Counted from the stretch's first letter, positions 44,252 through 55,388 are shown. The stretch: 57,805 nucleotides of DNA from Flavihumibacter stibioxidans (GCF_014332695.1 NZ_MBUA01000012.1:1-57805), one strand, 5' to 3'. Made by a program: numbers and translations. Notes: generated by a model not told the origin, from the letters alone.

Positions 44252-45213
44252 GAACGCAAACGGGCAGACTGATCATACACGTAAGTGACCACCATCAATT
44301 CATCGGCCCGGGTCTCAGCCAGGAAACCATCCAGGCCTTTTTCCACCTGCTCACGGTTACCAATAAACGAATAATGCATCATGTGTTTAACCGCAGCTTC
44401 CTCCTGTGGAGTCCAGAGGCCGGACATACTGTCCACCGGCGGACTTACAGGACCGGTTTGTCCTCTTATGATGCCCAGCGCCAGCTGATAAAAACTGGTG
44501 GCCAGCCGGCTGGCTTCAGCAGATTCATCCGCCGCAATCACATTTACTCCTGCCATTACATAGGGTTCACGTAACTGCGCTGAGGGTCGGAAATTATCAC
44601 GATAGATCCGGATGGCGGGCAGCAGGTAAGCGGGTGCGAAATGACTGGCAAATGCATATGGCAAACCCAGCCGGGCGGCCAGTACAGCGCTGTCGGTGCT
44701 GGAGCCGAGTATCCAGAGCGGGATTTCAAGCCCTTCACCCGGCAGCGCCCGCACACGCCCCGATTTATTATCAGCCGACAGGTAGGTTTGCAGTTCATGC
44801 AGGTTTTCCGGAAAATCCATACCGGCACCGAAGCGGTCACGCCGCAGGGCAGCCGCCGTCACCTGGTCGGTACCAGGTGCCCGGCCAAGTCCCAGGTCAA
44901 TTCTACCCGGATATAAGGTGGCCAGGGTGCCGAATTGCTCCGCCACCACCAGGGGAGCGTGATTGGGCAGCATGATGCCCCCGGAGCCAACCCTGATGGA
45001 ACGGGTACCGCCTGCAATAAATCCTATCAAAACAGATGTGGCCGCACTGGCCACACTTTCCATATTGTGATGTTCGGCTAACCAATACCGTTGATACCCC
45101 CACTTTTCGGCATGCAGCGCCAGTTCCAGGCTGTTCTGGTAAGTTTCCGCAATGGATTTTCCCCGCAGTACGGGTGCCAGGTCGAGAATGGAAAATGGAA
45201 CGCTATTTTGCAT
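44203..45213 (-). CDS. LLM-class flavin-dependent oxidoreductase (luciferase-like)
   Basis: The 336-residue protein is a TIM-barrel flavin enzyme of the bacterial-luciferase-like group. It has [11 protein letters not shown] at the start, [60 protein letters not shown] and [19 protein letters not shown], the common MsnO8-type pattern. Substrate is unknown. The start overlaps the histidine kinase end by 11 bp on the same strand, suggesting coupling. The end runs 49 bp into queA on the other strand. Confidence 0.9.
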   Translation of the reverse strand: MQNSVPFSILDLAPVLRGKSIAETYQNSLELALHAEKWGYQRYWLAEHHNMESVASAATSVLIGFIAGGTRSIRVGSGGIMLPNHAPLVVAEQFGTLATLYPGRIDLGLGRAPGTDQVTAAALRRDRFGAGMDFPENLHELQTYLSADNKSGRVRALPGEGLEIPLWILGSSTDSAVLAARLGLPYAFASHFAPAYLLPAIRIYRDNFRPSAQLREPYVMAGVNVIAADESAEASRLATSFYQLALGIIRGQTGPVSPPVDSMSGLWTPQEEAAVKHMMHYSFIGNREQVEKGLDGFLAETRADELMVVTYVYDQSARLRSYEILSSLSQSRDPSP

Positions 45214-46543
45214 AGGGCATTTCTATGGTAAAGGAAGTGCCCTTACCCAGCGTACTGTCCACCTTGATTTTACCATGGTGGGCGTCTACAATGGTTTTCA
45301 CGTAGCTCAGCCCGAGACCAAAACCTTTTACATTATGGAGATTACCGGTATGCACGCGGTAGAATTTTTCAAAAATGCGTTTAACGCTTTCCTTGGTCAT
45401 ACCGATGCCGTTGTCCTCAATTTTGATTTGTAAGCCTTTACCGGTGGAGTTGGTGCAGATTTTCAACTGCAGATTGTCTTTGGAATATTTCACCGCATTA
45501 TCGACCAGGTTATTGATCAGGTTGGTAAAGTGAACTTCATCTGCCATGATCTCATCGTCCTTGGCATTGAACTGCACATCGGCATGACCGTTGCGGCTCT
45601 GTAATTGAAGTTCAAAATTTTCCAGCACCTGTTCAATGATGGCATGTACATGCACCGGTCGTTTATTCAGCTGAATCTCCTGCCTGTCCATCAATGCGGC
45701 CTGCAGAATGGTTTCCACCTGCTTGTTCATCCGTTTGTTTTCCTCTTTGATGATCCCGGTGAAATACTGCATCTTCTCTTTGTCGGCGGAAACTTTTTCT
45801 GTGCGCAAGGCATCCACCGCCAGCGAAATGGTGGCCAGCGGCGTTTTGAATTCGTGCGTCATGTTATTGATGAAATCATTCTTGATTTCACTCAGTTTCT
45901 TTTGCCGGAGCAATGCACTGACGGTAACATAAAACGCTGCCAGTAAGATAAGTGTGAAGAGGATTGCACCGCCAAGCATCCAGCGTAATTCACGAAACAC
46001 AATATGTTTCACATTGGGAACCACTACCACCATCGCTTCTTCAGGTACCAGCCCTTCAAGATTACTGCCACCGGGAACCTGCAGCAGATACACGTAACTG
46101 CGGTTGCGGACGGTATCTTCCACCACCGAGTCAAAACCTTTTGACCGAAGTTCATCATAAGCAAGAAAACCGGCATCAGATGTGATCACAAATTCAAAGG
46201 GCGTGTCTTTCAGGCCGTGGGCGTTAAAGTTCTTGCGAAGCTTTTCCTGCACCTCAAACGTGGTAAACTTTTCGGAAATGGTGGATGGCTTCATCAACTC
46301 CATCATCAGTTGGTCTGAAGGCCAGGTAAGATTGGGACGTGCGCGCTTATTCTTAAGCGAGGGCAATGTTCCTTTCTGGGCCATCAGTTCCTCCCCTGTC
46401 ATACCCATTGCCTTGATAATCCTGTCCGCCAGCTGTTCTTCCTTCACCAGCAGCATGCTACGGAACCAGGAAACCTGGATCACGATGATACCAACCAGAG
46501 ACAATGTTACCAGTAAAATAATAAGTGGAAATATCCGCTTCAT
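45203..46543 (-). CDS. Sensor histidine kinase
   Basis: The 446-residue membrane kinase has spans near residues 5-26 and 186-210 with a periplasmic sensor between them. The dimerisation domain [20 protein letters not shown] carries the phospho-accepting His 230. The ATPase part shows [16 protein letters not shown] (N box), IEDNGIGM (G1) and [18 protein letters not shown] (G2). No response regulator gene lies beside it: the downstream neighbour is the flavin enzyme and the upstream one is divergent yqgE. The signal is unknown. Confidence 0.92.
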   Translation of the reverse strand: MKRIFPLIILLVTLSLVGIIVIQVSWFRSMLLVKEEQLADRIIKAMGMTGEELMAQKGTLPSLKNKRARPNLTWPSDQLMMELMKPSTISEKFTTFEVQEKLRKNFNAHGLKDTPFEFVITSDAGFLAYDELRSKGFDSVVEDTVRNRSYVYLLQVPGGSNLEGLVPEEAMVVVVPNVKHIVFRELRWMLGGAILFTLILLAAFYVTVSALLRQKKLSEIKNDFINNMTHEFKTPLATISLAVDALRTEKVSADKEKMQYFTGIIKEENKRMNKQVETILQAALMDRQEIQLNKRPVHVHAIIEQVLENFELQLQSRNGHADVQFNAKDDEIMADEVHFTNLINNLVDNAVKYSKDNLQLKICTNSTGKGLQIKIEDNGIGMTKESVKRIFEKFYRVHTGNLHNVKGFGLGLSYVKTIVDAHHGKIKVDSTLGKGTSFTIEMPYAK

Positions 46544-46695
46544 CAGAGCAAAAATAGCTTTGGTTATCGTTTAAAAATACCCTGCCCGGCGCCTTACACC
46601 CAAATTAACAGGAGTTTATCACCGGCAGCTGCCGCCTCGTAACCGCCGGGTAAACAATTCTTGTCATTTTCCCCAATATTCTATAAATTAATGCT

Positions 46696-47253
46696 ATGAC
46701 GCAAATAATACCTGCACCAGGCGTATTGCTGATCGCTGACCCCTTCCTCAAGGACCCTAATTTCATGCGAACAGTTGTACTTCTTTGTGAACACCAGGAT
46801 GAAGGGAGTTTTGGATTTGTGCTTAACAGGCAGTATGAATATACACTTGATCAATTGATGGCCAGTGCAGAAGGCATGCCCCTGCCCGTCTATTATGGAG
46901 GCCCCGTACAGGTGGATACCATTCATTTCCTGCATCGTTACCCGGAAAAGATCCCGGGAGGGTTTGAGGTAATCGACGGTATATTCTGGGGCGGGGATTT
47001 CGAAACAGCCGTTGCGCTGTTGAAGGCGGGTGAGATTGAAGCCGCCAATATCAGGTTTTTCATCGGATATTCAGGCTGGTCAGAAGGCCAGCTCCAGGGC
47101 GAACTGAAAGAAAAATCCTGGATCACGTCAAAAGGTAACCGTAAACTGATCTTCCACAAGGACATGAACGCCATCTGGAAAGACGCCCTGATTGACCTGG
47201 GCGGCGAATATGGCCAACTGATCAATTACCCCATCGATCCGCAGCTCAATTAA
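46696..47253 (+). CDS. YqgE/AlgH family protein
   Basis: The 185-residue cytosolic protein has the DUF179 pattern: APGVLLIADPFLKDPNFMRTVVLL at residues 6-29 (two motifs), HQDEGSFGFVLNR, VYYGGPVQVDTIHFLH and FFIGYSGWSEGQLQGEL, then SWI. The family was once linked to alginate control (AlgH), but its molecular role is unsettled. The gene stands alone and is followed by a terminator. Confidence 0.92.
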   Translation: MTQIIPAPGVLLIADPFLKDPNFMRTVVLLCEHQDEGSFGFVLNRQYEYTLDQLMASAEGMPLPVYYGGPVQVDTIHFLHRYPEKIPGGFEVIDGIFWGGDFETAVALLKAGEIEAANIRFFIGYSGWSEGQLQGELKEKSWITSKGNRKLIFHKDMNAIWKDALIDLGGEYGQLINYPIDPQLN

Positions 47254-47284
47254 CCATGTAACTCACTTACCCCATAGGAGGTAA

Positions 47285-47326
47285 AACAAAAAACCGGTGC
47301 ATCCATCCGGAGCCCGGTCTTTTGTT
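47285..47326. terminator. Probable bidirectional terminator between yqgE and the MuiA-like gene
   Basis: AACAAAA-A-ACCGG pairs with CCGGT-C-TTTTGTT (one mismatch) around a 16-nt loop, giving an A-rich then T-rich flank. The rest of the 47254-47518 gap shows no other signal I can support. Confidence 0.55.
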
Positions 47327-47518
47327 CCACTTACTACCCTGAGCGAATCGCAGCGATGACAGTTATCGGTTCCCTACCCTGCTACCAATCTCACCAACCG
47401 TACTGTCACCCGCGATTTCTACCACAATGATAACAACTGTGGCCAACGCCTGCCAGCGTGTTTTAACGGTAAATATTGTCGTTAAATCACGCCCCTGCAT
47501 AACAGGAGGCGAACCTGT

Positions 47519-49474
47519 CTAATCCAGCTGCAGGATCTTGTCTTTCGGATATTTCACCGTGTATTTTATCCTATGCTTTTTTTCCTCTTTTGGAACAATA
47601 TTCACTTCCCAGGTTACTACCTGTGTTTCTTCATTCAGCCTTCCCCCGTCATGTTCCCTGCGATCCACCTCGATCTCCTTCATGGTAGAAATCGGGAACT
47701 GGTCTTCCACAATGATTTTCACCGCCTGCGTTTTGTTATTGCGGATGGAGATTTCAAAATCACGGGTCTCCGTCTTATTGGCACCAATGAACCGGCGTGA
47801 GCTGAAATCCTTTACCATCGTACGTTTCACCACCACGCCCTTATCTTTTCCGAGTGAAAGACTCATGGTGTCACCAGCTGTTGCCGGGTCAATAAATGAC
47901 TTACCAAGAAAGGTTCCTTCAAAAAAAAGATTCACTTCACCTGCCAGCAGGTCCAGCGATTGCCAGTCTAAAATCCTGGCTGTCAGATATGCGGAAGGAT
48001 CCAGTTTCGGTGCTGTATAATATTCATAATCTGCGTTTATGCTTATCCGTTTGATATCGATCATATTCACTTTGCCGTCGTTGCTGATGGTATATATTTC
48101 CTTAATATCATAGCGGGTACTGATCGGCTGGTAAACGGTAGAAACACCTATGGGCTTGGTGGTTGTATTCAATGTCACTTTTCGCTGTTTCCGGTCGTCC
48201 TCCACGGCAACACCTGCCACCCTTCCACTCAGGCCATATCCGGCAACCACCACTTCCTGCAGATTCCCGGAGGATTCCAACAGTTCAACGGTGGTAAAGC
48301 CTTTCAATGCAGCAAACTCTTTAGACTGGTACCCTATAAAAGAAGCAACAAGTACTGCTCCCGGAGCCGCGTTATTCAGCCGGTACACACCGTTCGCGTC
48401 AGTTACCACACCCTGGGAAGTGCCTTTGACCTGGATACTGGCGTTGGATACAGGTACGCCTTTCTCATCCACCACCCTGCCCATAATCATATTTCCACCG
48501 GTGAAGCTGGGCAGCTGCGAGTAAGATATGCTCCGGTCCACATACCGCAGGTACCAGGGTTCCAGTTCCGGCCTTGCATTGTTTTCGCGGGGGTTGCCGG
48601 ATGACAGGGATATCTTCACCTCCTTCCAGACCTCACCCGAAGACTGAAAAACATTGGCATTGAACTGCATCTGCATCGGCGACGAGATATCCTTCACACT
48701 TACATTATAGGTGGGGAACCAGCCCGCCTTGTTTACCAGGTAGCTGGCTTCCACGCGCGACTGAACCGGTTTATCTGCCTCAACAAGTGCATAGATCTCA
48801 TTCACGGACAGGTTCTTCCGGTCGTTCAGTTCGCCCAGGTGCAGCCGGATCTTTGTCTTCTCCAGTTCCAGTTCCTTCATCGATTTTTCAATTTCCAGTT
48901 GTCGCGCATAAGTCTCTTCCAGCCTGGATTTCTGGAAGTCCAGCGCCGCTTTCAGGTCGGCTGGTTTGAGGGCAAGATTACCGGTTTTAAGTTCCTGGTT
49001 GCGCACCAGCATGGCTTCTTCCTGTCTGTATATTTCGAGGCTTTTCTTCTGGCGGCCAAGCTTTTCGTCTATCCCTTCCATTTGTTTATTAAGGGCTTTG
49101 ATGTCTTCTTTCACCTCCTCCTCGTTCAGAAAATTCTTGCGTACGCCCACCGACAAAATGGTCAGGTCTCCTTCCAGGCCCACCTGTACGCTCTGCTGTT
49201 CAATATCCGTTGAAACGCCCGCCATTACCAGTTCCGATCGGCCTGCCGGGATCGATGCATTTCCGGTCCGCTTCAGTTCCGCACCACTCATAAATACGGT
49301 TACTGAGGAGATTTTTGTTTCCACCTGAACTCTTTTCGCCTGGGTGGCTGAAACCCGGGCTGATGGCGGTGTCTGCGCCATTACCGGACGCCAGGCCAAC
49401 ATCATCAATATACCGGCAACAAACACAACCTGAACCCGGGCATGGGTTATCATCCATTTTTTCATGGGAGCCAT
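47519..49474 (-). CDS. MuiA-like protein (DUF4140/DUF4139) with an inserted carboxypeptidase-regulatory-like segment
   Basis: The 651-residue exported protein has a signal peptide (residues ~12-34) and an N-terminal DUF4140 domain (KISSVTVFMSGAELKRTGNA). A coiled-coil stretch follows at about 115-215, then a DUF4139 beta-rich C-terminal half (YLVNKAGWFPTYNVSVKDIS ... VTWEVNIVPKEEKKHRIKY). Between the two parts of DUF4139, at about 330-415, is a carboxypeptidase-regulatory-like domain (MGRVVDEKGVPVSNASIQVKG) ending LQEVVVAGYG, the signature seen before the plug of SusC/RagA receptors. MuiA relates to mucoidy suppression, but the role here is unknown. ATG 49465 is an alternative start. Confidence 0.85.
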   Translation of the reverse strand: MAPMKKWMITHARVQVVFVAGILMMLAWRPVMAQTPPSARVSATQAKRVQVETKISSVTVFMSGAELKRTGNASIPAGRSELVMAGVSTDIEQQSVQVGLEGDLTILSVGVRKNFLNEEEVKEDIKALNKQMEGIDEKLGRQKKSLEIYRQEEAMLVRNQELKTGNLALKPADLKAALDFQKSRLEETYARQLEIEKSMKELELEKTKIRLHLGELNDRKNLSVNEIYALVEADKPVQSRVEASYLVNKAGWFPTYNVSVKDISSPMQMQFNANVFQSSGEVWKEVKISLSSGNPRENNARPELEPWYLRYVDRSISYSQLPSFTGGNMIMGRVVDEKGVPVSNASIQVKGTSQGVVTDANGVYRLNNAAPGAVLVASFIGYQSKEFAALKGFTTVELLESSGNLQEVVVAGYGLSGRVAGVAVEDDRKQRKVTLNTTTKPIGVSTVYQPISTRYDIKEIYTISNDGKVNMIDIKRISINADYEYYTAPKLDPSAYLTARILDWQSLDLLAGEVNLFFEGTFLGKSFIDPATAGDTMSLSLGKDKGVVVKRTMVKDFSSRRFIGANKTETRDFEISIRNNKTQAVKIIVEDQFPISTMKEIEVDRREHDGGRLNEETQVVTWEVNIVPKEEKKHRIKYTVKYPKDKILQLD

Positions 49475-49596
49475 TTTTCTTTAGAGAGAAAAATACGGCA
49501 TATAGCTGCAATGGATACCCGAAATCTTACGGTCAGGGCAAAAAAAATCCCGCAGACTTACAAACTGCGGGATAGTTATTTTCAAAGACTGGAGTT

Positions 49597-49881
49597 TTAA
49601 TCGTTCACAGGGACAGCACCTTCCACCAAAACGGTTACTTTATTGTGGAACACTTCTACAAATCCGCCCTGGATATTATAAAGGTCTGATTCGTTCTGGT
49701 TTTTTCCTTTCAGCACTTTCAGCCGGCCGGCCTTCAGGGCGCTTACCATCGGGGCGTGTTTTTCCAGCACTTCAAACAGGCCATCCACACCTGGCAATTG
49801 TACACCATATACATCACCGCTGTAAAGCTTACGTTCGGGAGTCAGTATTTCGAGATTCATGAAATCGTTTTGAAATGACAA
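49597..49881 (-). CDS. atpC: ATP synthase F1 epsilon subunit (short form)
   Basis: The 94-residue protein is the N-terminal beta-sandwich of subunit epsilon (LEILTPERKLYSGDVYGVQLPG, VLEKHAPMVSALKAGRLKVL, IQGGFVEVFHNKVTVLVEGA). The C-terminal helical hairpin of the ~138-residue E. coli protein, which acts as an inhibitory switch, is missing, as in several Bacteroidota. It couples F1 rotation to the c-ring. It starts 3 bp after the atpD stop; the two form a small operon. Confidence 0.93.
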   Translation of the reverse strand: MSFQNDFMNLEILTPERKLYSGDVYGVQLPGVDGLFEVLEKHAPMVSALKAGRLKVLKGKNQNESDLYNIQGGFVEVFHNKVTVLVEGAVPVND

Positions 49882-49884
49882 ATA

Positions 49885-51457
<1,573 letters not shown>

Positions 51458-51499
51458 TTCCAAAAGGATTTTGAATGGAATCTTGCCGCACAGATTTGA

Positions 51500-51507
51500 T
51501 ATTTTTG
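51500..51507 (+). promoter_or_regulatory. Putative promoter -7 element of the L,D-transpeptidase gene
   Basis: TATTTTTG matches TAnnTTTG and lies 18 bp before the ATG, diverging from the atpDC promoter in the same 141-bp gap. No well-spaced TTG is seen. Confidence 0.4.
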
Positions 51508-51525
51508 ACAACCGAATCATTTTAC

Positions 51526-53130
51526 ATGAAACCATTGTCCTTTTTCCTTGCCCTTTGCCTTGCTTTCGCTGCCTGTAAACAGTCCAGTTCCAACGGCCAC
51601 AAGATGGCAAAGATAGCCCGGGATACGGCTATTTCCGACACCAATTCCTTTTCCACCCTGTTTTTCGACAGTACTTCCCTGGAAACCTGGCTGGCCGGAC
51701 GTTCCATGCCCGATACCGCCAAAGCCCTTTTCCGCAATTTCTATAACCAGAGAAACTACCAGTATGCCTGGTTCGATTCTACCGGCATAGCAGAACAGGC
51801 CGGACATTTCTGGAACCTCCAGCAAAACTACCTTGCCTACAGCGGCGACAGCAGTATTTTCAACCCCTACCTGCAACGCTGGGCCGATTCAGTGAATTCC
51901 TATGGCCCGAAAGCCATTCCCGACTCCGCCCGCCTGCTGGTGGAATGGGGCCTGACCGGGCAATTCTTCCGGTATGCCAACAAAGCTTATATGGGCGACC
52001 GGCGTCTGAATGCCCGCGACCTGGAATGGTTCATACCCCGTAAAAGGGTGGACCTGCTCAGCATGCTCGACACCCTGGTAAGGGTTAAGGGAAAGGATAT
52101 TGACCGGTATGAACCGGTAAATAAGCAATACGGACTATTGCGGGAGCAGTTAAAGCGCTATTACGAGATCGAACGCCAGGGAGCCTGGGACCCGCTGGTC
52201 GCCAAAAAGAAAAAACTGGTAACCGGCGATACCGGAATGGTGATCCTTCAGGTCAAAAAACGCCTGGCCCTGACCGGTGACCTGCCCCTAGCCGACAGTT
52301 CCAACCTGTTTACACCGGAACTGGAAGCCGCGGTCAAACATTTCCAGTTTCGGTATGGACTAAAAGAGGATGGCGTGATCGGAGGCGCCACCCTGCGGGA
52401 AATGAGTACTCCCATCCGCCAGCGCATTCACCAGATCCTGGTAAACATGGAAAGGATCCGCTGGGTTCCGGCTGAACCTTCAGGTAATTTCCTGCTGGTC
52501 AACATCCCGGAATTCAGGCTGCATGTAATAGAAAATGGCAAACAGGCCTTCAGCATGAATGTGGTCGTGGGAACCTCCCAGAACAATACCGTGATCTTTA
52601 CCGGCAAACTGAAATATGTAGTGTTCAGTCCCTACTGGAATGTGCCACCCGGAATCCTGAAAAAAGAGATCCTGCCCGCCATCAGGCGCAATCCGAATTA
52701 CCTGGAACGCCACGACATGGAATGGTTCGGTAACGGCCAGGTACGCCAGAGGCCCGGACCCAAGAATTCACTTGGACTGGTCAAATTCCTGTTTCCGAAC
52801 AACTATAACATTTACCTGCATGACACCCCTTCGAAAAGCCTGTTCAATGAAAGTAAAAGGGCATTCAGCCATGGCTGCATCAGGGTGGAAGAACCGCTGA
52901 AACTGGCGGAATGGATTCTGAGTGGAGAAAATTCCTGGACCACCGACAATATCATCGCGGCGATGTATGCCGGAAAGGAAAGGTTTGTAAATGTGAAGAA
53001 GGACATCCCTGTATTCATTGGTTATTTCACTGCCTGGGTGGACCAGCAGGGGAACCTGAATTTCCGGGATGACCTGTATGGGCACGATAAAAAGATGGCA
53101 GCAAAAATGTTCAGGTCAGCTACTCCCTGA
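51526..53130 (+). CDS. L,D-transpeptidase lipoprotein (YcbB/LdtD type)
   Basis: The 534-residue protein has a lipoprotein-like signal (MKPLSFFLALCLAFAACKQ, Cys at residue 17). A scaffold domain of the YcbB type follows (FYNQRNYQYAWFDSTGIAEQ), then a peptidoglycan-binding domain (DSSNLFTPELEAAVKHFQFR) and the YkuD catalytic domain. The catalytic motif is AFSHGCIRVEEP, with Cys as nucleophile, preceded by NIYLHDTPSKSLF. Such enzymes form 3-3 cross-links between stem peptides or attach proteins to them. I start at ATG 51526; the longer form at 51475 would hide the signal. It is divergent from atpDC. Confidence 0.93.
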   Translation: MKPLSFFLALCLAFAACKQSSSNGHKMAKIARDTAISDTNSFSTLFFDSTSLETWLAGRSMPDTAKALFRNFYNQRNYQYAWFDSTGIAEQAGHFWNLQQNYLAYSGDSSIFNPYLQRWADSVNSYGPKAIPDSARLLVEWGLTGQFFRYANKAYMGDRRLNARDLEWFIPRKRVDLLSMLDTLVRVKGKDIDRYEPVNKQYGLLREQLKRYYEIERQGAWDPLVAKKKKLVTGDTGMVILQVKKRLALTGDLPLADSSNLFTPELEAAVKHFQFRYGLKEDGVIGGATLREMSTPIRQRIHQILVNMERIRWVPAEPSGNFLLVNIPEFRLHVIENGKQAFSMNVVVGTSQNNTVIFTGKLKYVVFSPYWNVPPGILKKEILPAIRRNPNYLERHDMEWFGNGQVRQRPGPKNSLGLVKFLFPNNYNIYLHDTPSKSLFNESKRAFSHGCIRVEEPLKLAEWILSGENSWTTDNIIAAMYAGKERFVNVKKDIPVFIGYFTAWVDQQGNLNFRDDLYGHDKKMAAKMFRSATP

Positions 53131-53161
53131 AGGCAACCTGGACACTGCCCCCGGAAGGACA

Positions 53162-53584
53162 TCAGGACTTGTCCGGTTTATCGGAACTGCCCGCTTTTCT
53201 CTTTTTTAAAAATAATTGCAACAAAGCCGGAACAGCAGCCAGGATACCGGTCTTTGCAAGCGAAGCACCAGCCTTGCCGGCAAGGACTGCACCTGCTTTT
53301 TTGGTGAGATAACCCCCAAGTATAGCCGAACCCGCAGTAATGGCTACACCAGCCAGTGGGCCTGCCAGGGAGCCGGTTAGCCTGGAAGGCAATATTTTTC
53401 CGACACCCGCTTTAACGGCTTCTCCCGGCAATGACTTTAATGACCGCCGGAGTTCAATCTCCTGCAATCGGATTTCAAGTTTTAGCCGACGGGCTTCAGC
53501 CCGCAGATCCTCCGTATTCCGGATAAAGGAGAGATCAGTCTTGTTGGCCGATTTCCGGTTCTTCATCTGCTGCAGTTTTTTCAA
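53162..53584 (-). CDS. Small Gly/Ala-rich protein, third gene of the YtxH cassette
   Basis: The 140-residue protein has a charged helical N-terminus (LRAEARRLKLEIRLQEIELR), then a Gly/Ala-rich hydrophobic middle (GPLAGVAITAGSAILGGYL, AGASLAKTGILAAVPALLQL) and a basic end. It overlaps the preceding holin-like gene by 50 bp, or by 32 bp if ATG 53566 is used. The order YtxH-like, holin-like, third small protein recalls E. coli yqjD-yqjE-yqjK, though sequence similarity to YqjK is not evident. It is probably membrane-associated, with unknown function. Confidence 0.65.
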   Translation of the reverse strand: MKKLQQMKNRKSANKTDLSFIRNTEDLRAEARRLKLEIRLQEIELRRSLKSLPGEAVKAGVGKILPSRLTGSLAGPLAGVAITAGSAILGGYLTKKAGAVLAGKAGASLAKTGILAAVPALLQLFLKKRKAGSSDKPDKS

Positions 53585-53975
53585 AAAATATACTAATGAC
53601 TTTATTGGCTACAAACGGCTCGAGGTAGCGTTTGCGAAACACCAGCACCAAAATGAGCAAAACAAGGTATATGCCGGTAATTATTCCAAAGCCTTTAAAA
53701 AGGCTTCCGGTAAGTTCTGCAAAATAATATCCGCCCATAATGCTGATGAACACCAATACAAAGAACACCAGCAACAGCACCAGCACAAACATCACGGCCA
53801 GGGACATGAGCCTTGACCCTTTTTCCGCGCCCTTCAGTTTCAGCAGGGTGATCCGGTTGTTCACATACTGCTGCAGCAAATGTTCTGTTTTCTCAAAATA
53901 TCCAGGTTCCTGTTCTTTCTCCGTGCCTTCCTCTTGTCTGGTCCTGGCATAGCTTTGCTCGCTCATACCGATCAT
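53535..53975 (-). CDS. Holin-like/YqjE-type membrane protein
   Basis: The 146-residue protein has an acidic cytosolic start, then two adjacent spans (LMSLAVMFVLVLLLVFFVLV, GIITGIYLVLLILVLVF) joined by a short loop (MGGYYFAELTGSLFKG) and an acidic tail. This is the Phage_holin_3_6/YqjE layout. Despite the name the family is a chromosomal envelope protein and there is no phage nearby. It follows the YtxH-like gene by 3 bp and overlaps the next gene. M4 at 53966 is another possible start. Confidence 0.8.
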   Translation of the reverse strand: MIGMSEQSYARTRQEEGTEKEQEPGYFEKTEHLLQQYVNNRITLLKLKGAEKGSRLMSLAVMFVLVLLLVFFVLVFISIMGGYYFAELTGSLFKGFGIITGIYLVLLILVLVFRKRYLEPFVANKVISIFFEKTAADEEPEIGQQD

Positions 53976-53978
53976 TTA

Positions 53979-54227
53979 TCAGGTGGTTAAATCAGTTGCC
54001 TTGTCCTGGAAATCACTCGCCCATTTTTTCCCTTTCTCCACTGCCGACTCGATTTCGGTTTCAAACTTCTTCACCGTATCCTTCAGGTCATCTCCTGCTT
54101 CTGATGCAGCCGTTTTAAAATCTTCCATCATTTCCTTTCCTTTATCAGTGGTCATCAGGTAGGCAATGGCTGCACCGGCAGCGGCCCCCAGTAAAAGACC
54201 GGCTAAAAATTTTGACTGATCGTTCAT
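53979..54227 (-). CDS. YtxH-domain protein
   Basis: The 82-residue protein has an N-terminal glycine-rich hydrophobic span (FLAGLLLGAAAGAAIAYLM) followed by TTDKGKEMMEDFKTAASEAGDD and an amphipathic helical tail. This is the pattern of YtxH general-stress proteins. Similar genes are induced by osmotic or stationary-phase stress. First gene of the three-gene cassette, divergent from the AI-2E-type permease gene with a 72-bp gap. Confidence 0.88.
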   Translation of the reverse strand: MNDQSKFLAGLLLGAAAGAAIAYLMTTDKGKEMMEDFKTAASEAGDDLKDTVKKFETEIESAVEKGKKWASDFQDKATDLTT

Positions 54228-54299
54228 GGCATGATTTTTTTAGAGAGTAACTTGTTTAATAAAATTACACCATCCCACCGGAAATAAGTAACCTGAACC

Positions 54300-55388
54300 A
54301 TGGAAATAAAAAGCGACCACAAAATCAACAAATACTTCTTTCTGGGTATCATCGTGCTGTTCGCCCTCTTTCTACTGTACAGCCTGATTGAATTTTTCAC
54401 GGCATTCCTTGCAGCCATCATGTTCTATGTGATCAGCAAGCCCCTGATGGAATTCCTGATCAAAAAGAAAAACTGGGGGAAGTCGGTGGCAGCCGTATTC
54501 ATCATTGCCCTGAGTTTCCTGATTATACTGGCGCCCTCGACACTTTTCATCACCATGGTCTACAATAAAATAGGCGGCTTTGTGGAAAGGCCCGAGCTGG
54601 TGCTGAACACACTTCAAAGCTTCGACCAGCAAATCAGCACCAGGTTCAGCTTTCGCGTACTCTCGCCCGGCAATATGGAAAAGATCCAGGAGCAGGCCAC
54701 CAATATAATGACCCTGGTGCTAAACAACAGCCTGAATTTATTCAGCACCATCACCATGATGTATTTTTTCCTCTATTTCATGCTGATGAATGTTAACCGG
54801 ATGGAAGCCGCTACGGTGTTCTATCTTCCCTTTCCAAGGGCCAGGATCGAACTCTTCGGCAGGGAACTGGTCGCACAGACCTTCAGCAATGCAGTGGGTG
54901 TTCCCCTGATTGCAATCGTGCAGGGGCTCACGGCCTATGCTGCCTATAAAGTAGTAAACCTTCCGGAAGCCGGTTTCTGGGCCATCATTACCGGTTTCGC
55001 CTCCATCATTCCCATCGTCGGTTGCGCCTTGGTGTGGTTGCCGGCTTCCATCTACCTGATGGCTACCAGTCATCTCTGGCAGGGAGTATTCCTGGTTGGC
55101 TGGGGTGCCATCATACTGGGTTCCGCCGATAACGTGGTTCGCTTCCTGCTGGCCAAAAGAATGGCCGACACCCATCCTGTGGTAACCGTACTGGGTGTGA
55201 TTATGGGATTGAAGTTTTTCCAGTTGCCGGGACTGATATTTGGTCCGCTGCTGATATCCTGGTTCATCATATTATTAAAAATCTACTATTGGGAGTTCCA
55301 AACCACCTCTCCCGTGGTAAAAAGAAAGAAAAATAGACCGGTTCGGTTTAACTTGCCGTTTTTAGGACAGGAACAAAACAAGGCATAA
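54300..55388 (+). CDS. AI-2E transporter family membrane protein
   Basis: The 362-residue protein has about eight spans. It shows the family's pattern of two N-terminal spans and a soluble loop, then NAVGVPLIAIVQGLTAYAAY, FASIIPIVGCALVWLPASIY and LGSADNVVRFLLAKRMADTHPVV, then VLGVIMGLKFFQLPGLIFGP. Members include TqsA (autoinducer-2) and ion exchangers, so the substrate is uncertain. The stop shares one base with the next start (TAATG), suggesting coupling to the YghO-like gene. Confidence 0.9.
   Translation: MEIKSDHKINKYFFLGIIVLFALFLLYSLIEFFTAFLAAIMFYVISKPLMEFLIKKKNWGKSVAAVFIIALSFLIILAPSTLFITMVYNKIGGFVERPELVLNTLQSFDQQISTRFSFRVLSPGNMEKIQEQATNIMTLVLNNSLNLFSTITMMYFFLYFMLMNVNRMEAATVFYLPFPRARIELFGRELVAQTFSNAVGVPLIAIVQGLTAYAAYKVVNLPEAGFWAIITGFASIIPIVGCALVWLPASIYLMATSHLWQGVFLVGWGAIILGSADNVVRFLLAKRMADTHPVVTVLGVIMGLKFFQLPGLIFGPLLISWFIILLKIYYWEFQTTSPVVKRKKNRPVRFNLPFLGQEQNKA

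Noticed and set aside
46549-46556. TATTTTTG on the minus strand before the histidine kinase as a promoter
   Set aside because: It matches TAnnTTTG but lies 5 bp before the ATG and has no -33 partner; too weak to list as a feature.
53535-53975. Prophage holin
   Set aside because: The domain name is holin-like, but no lysis, capsid or integrase genes are nearby and the neighbour is a YtxH stress gene.
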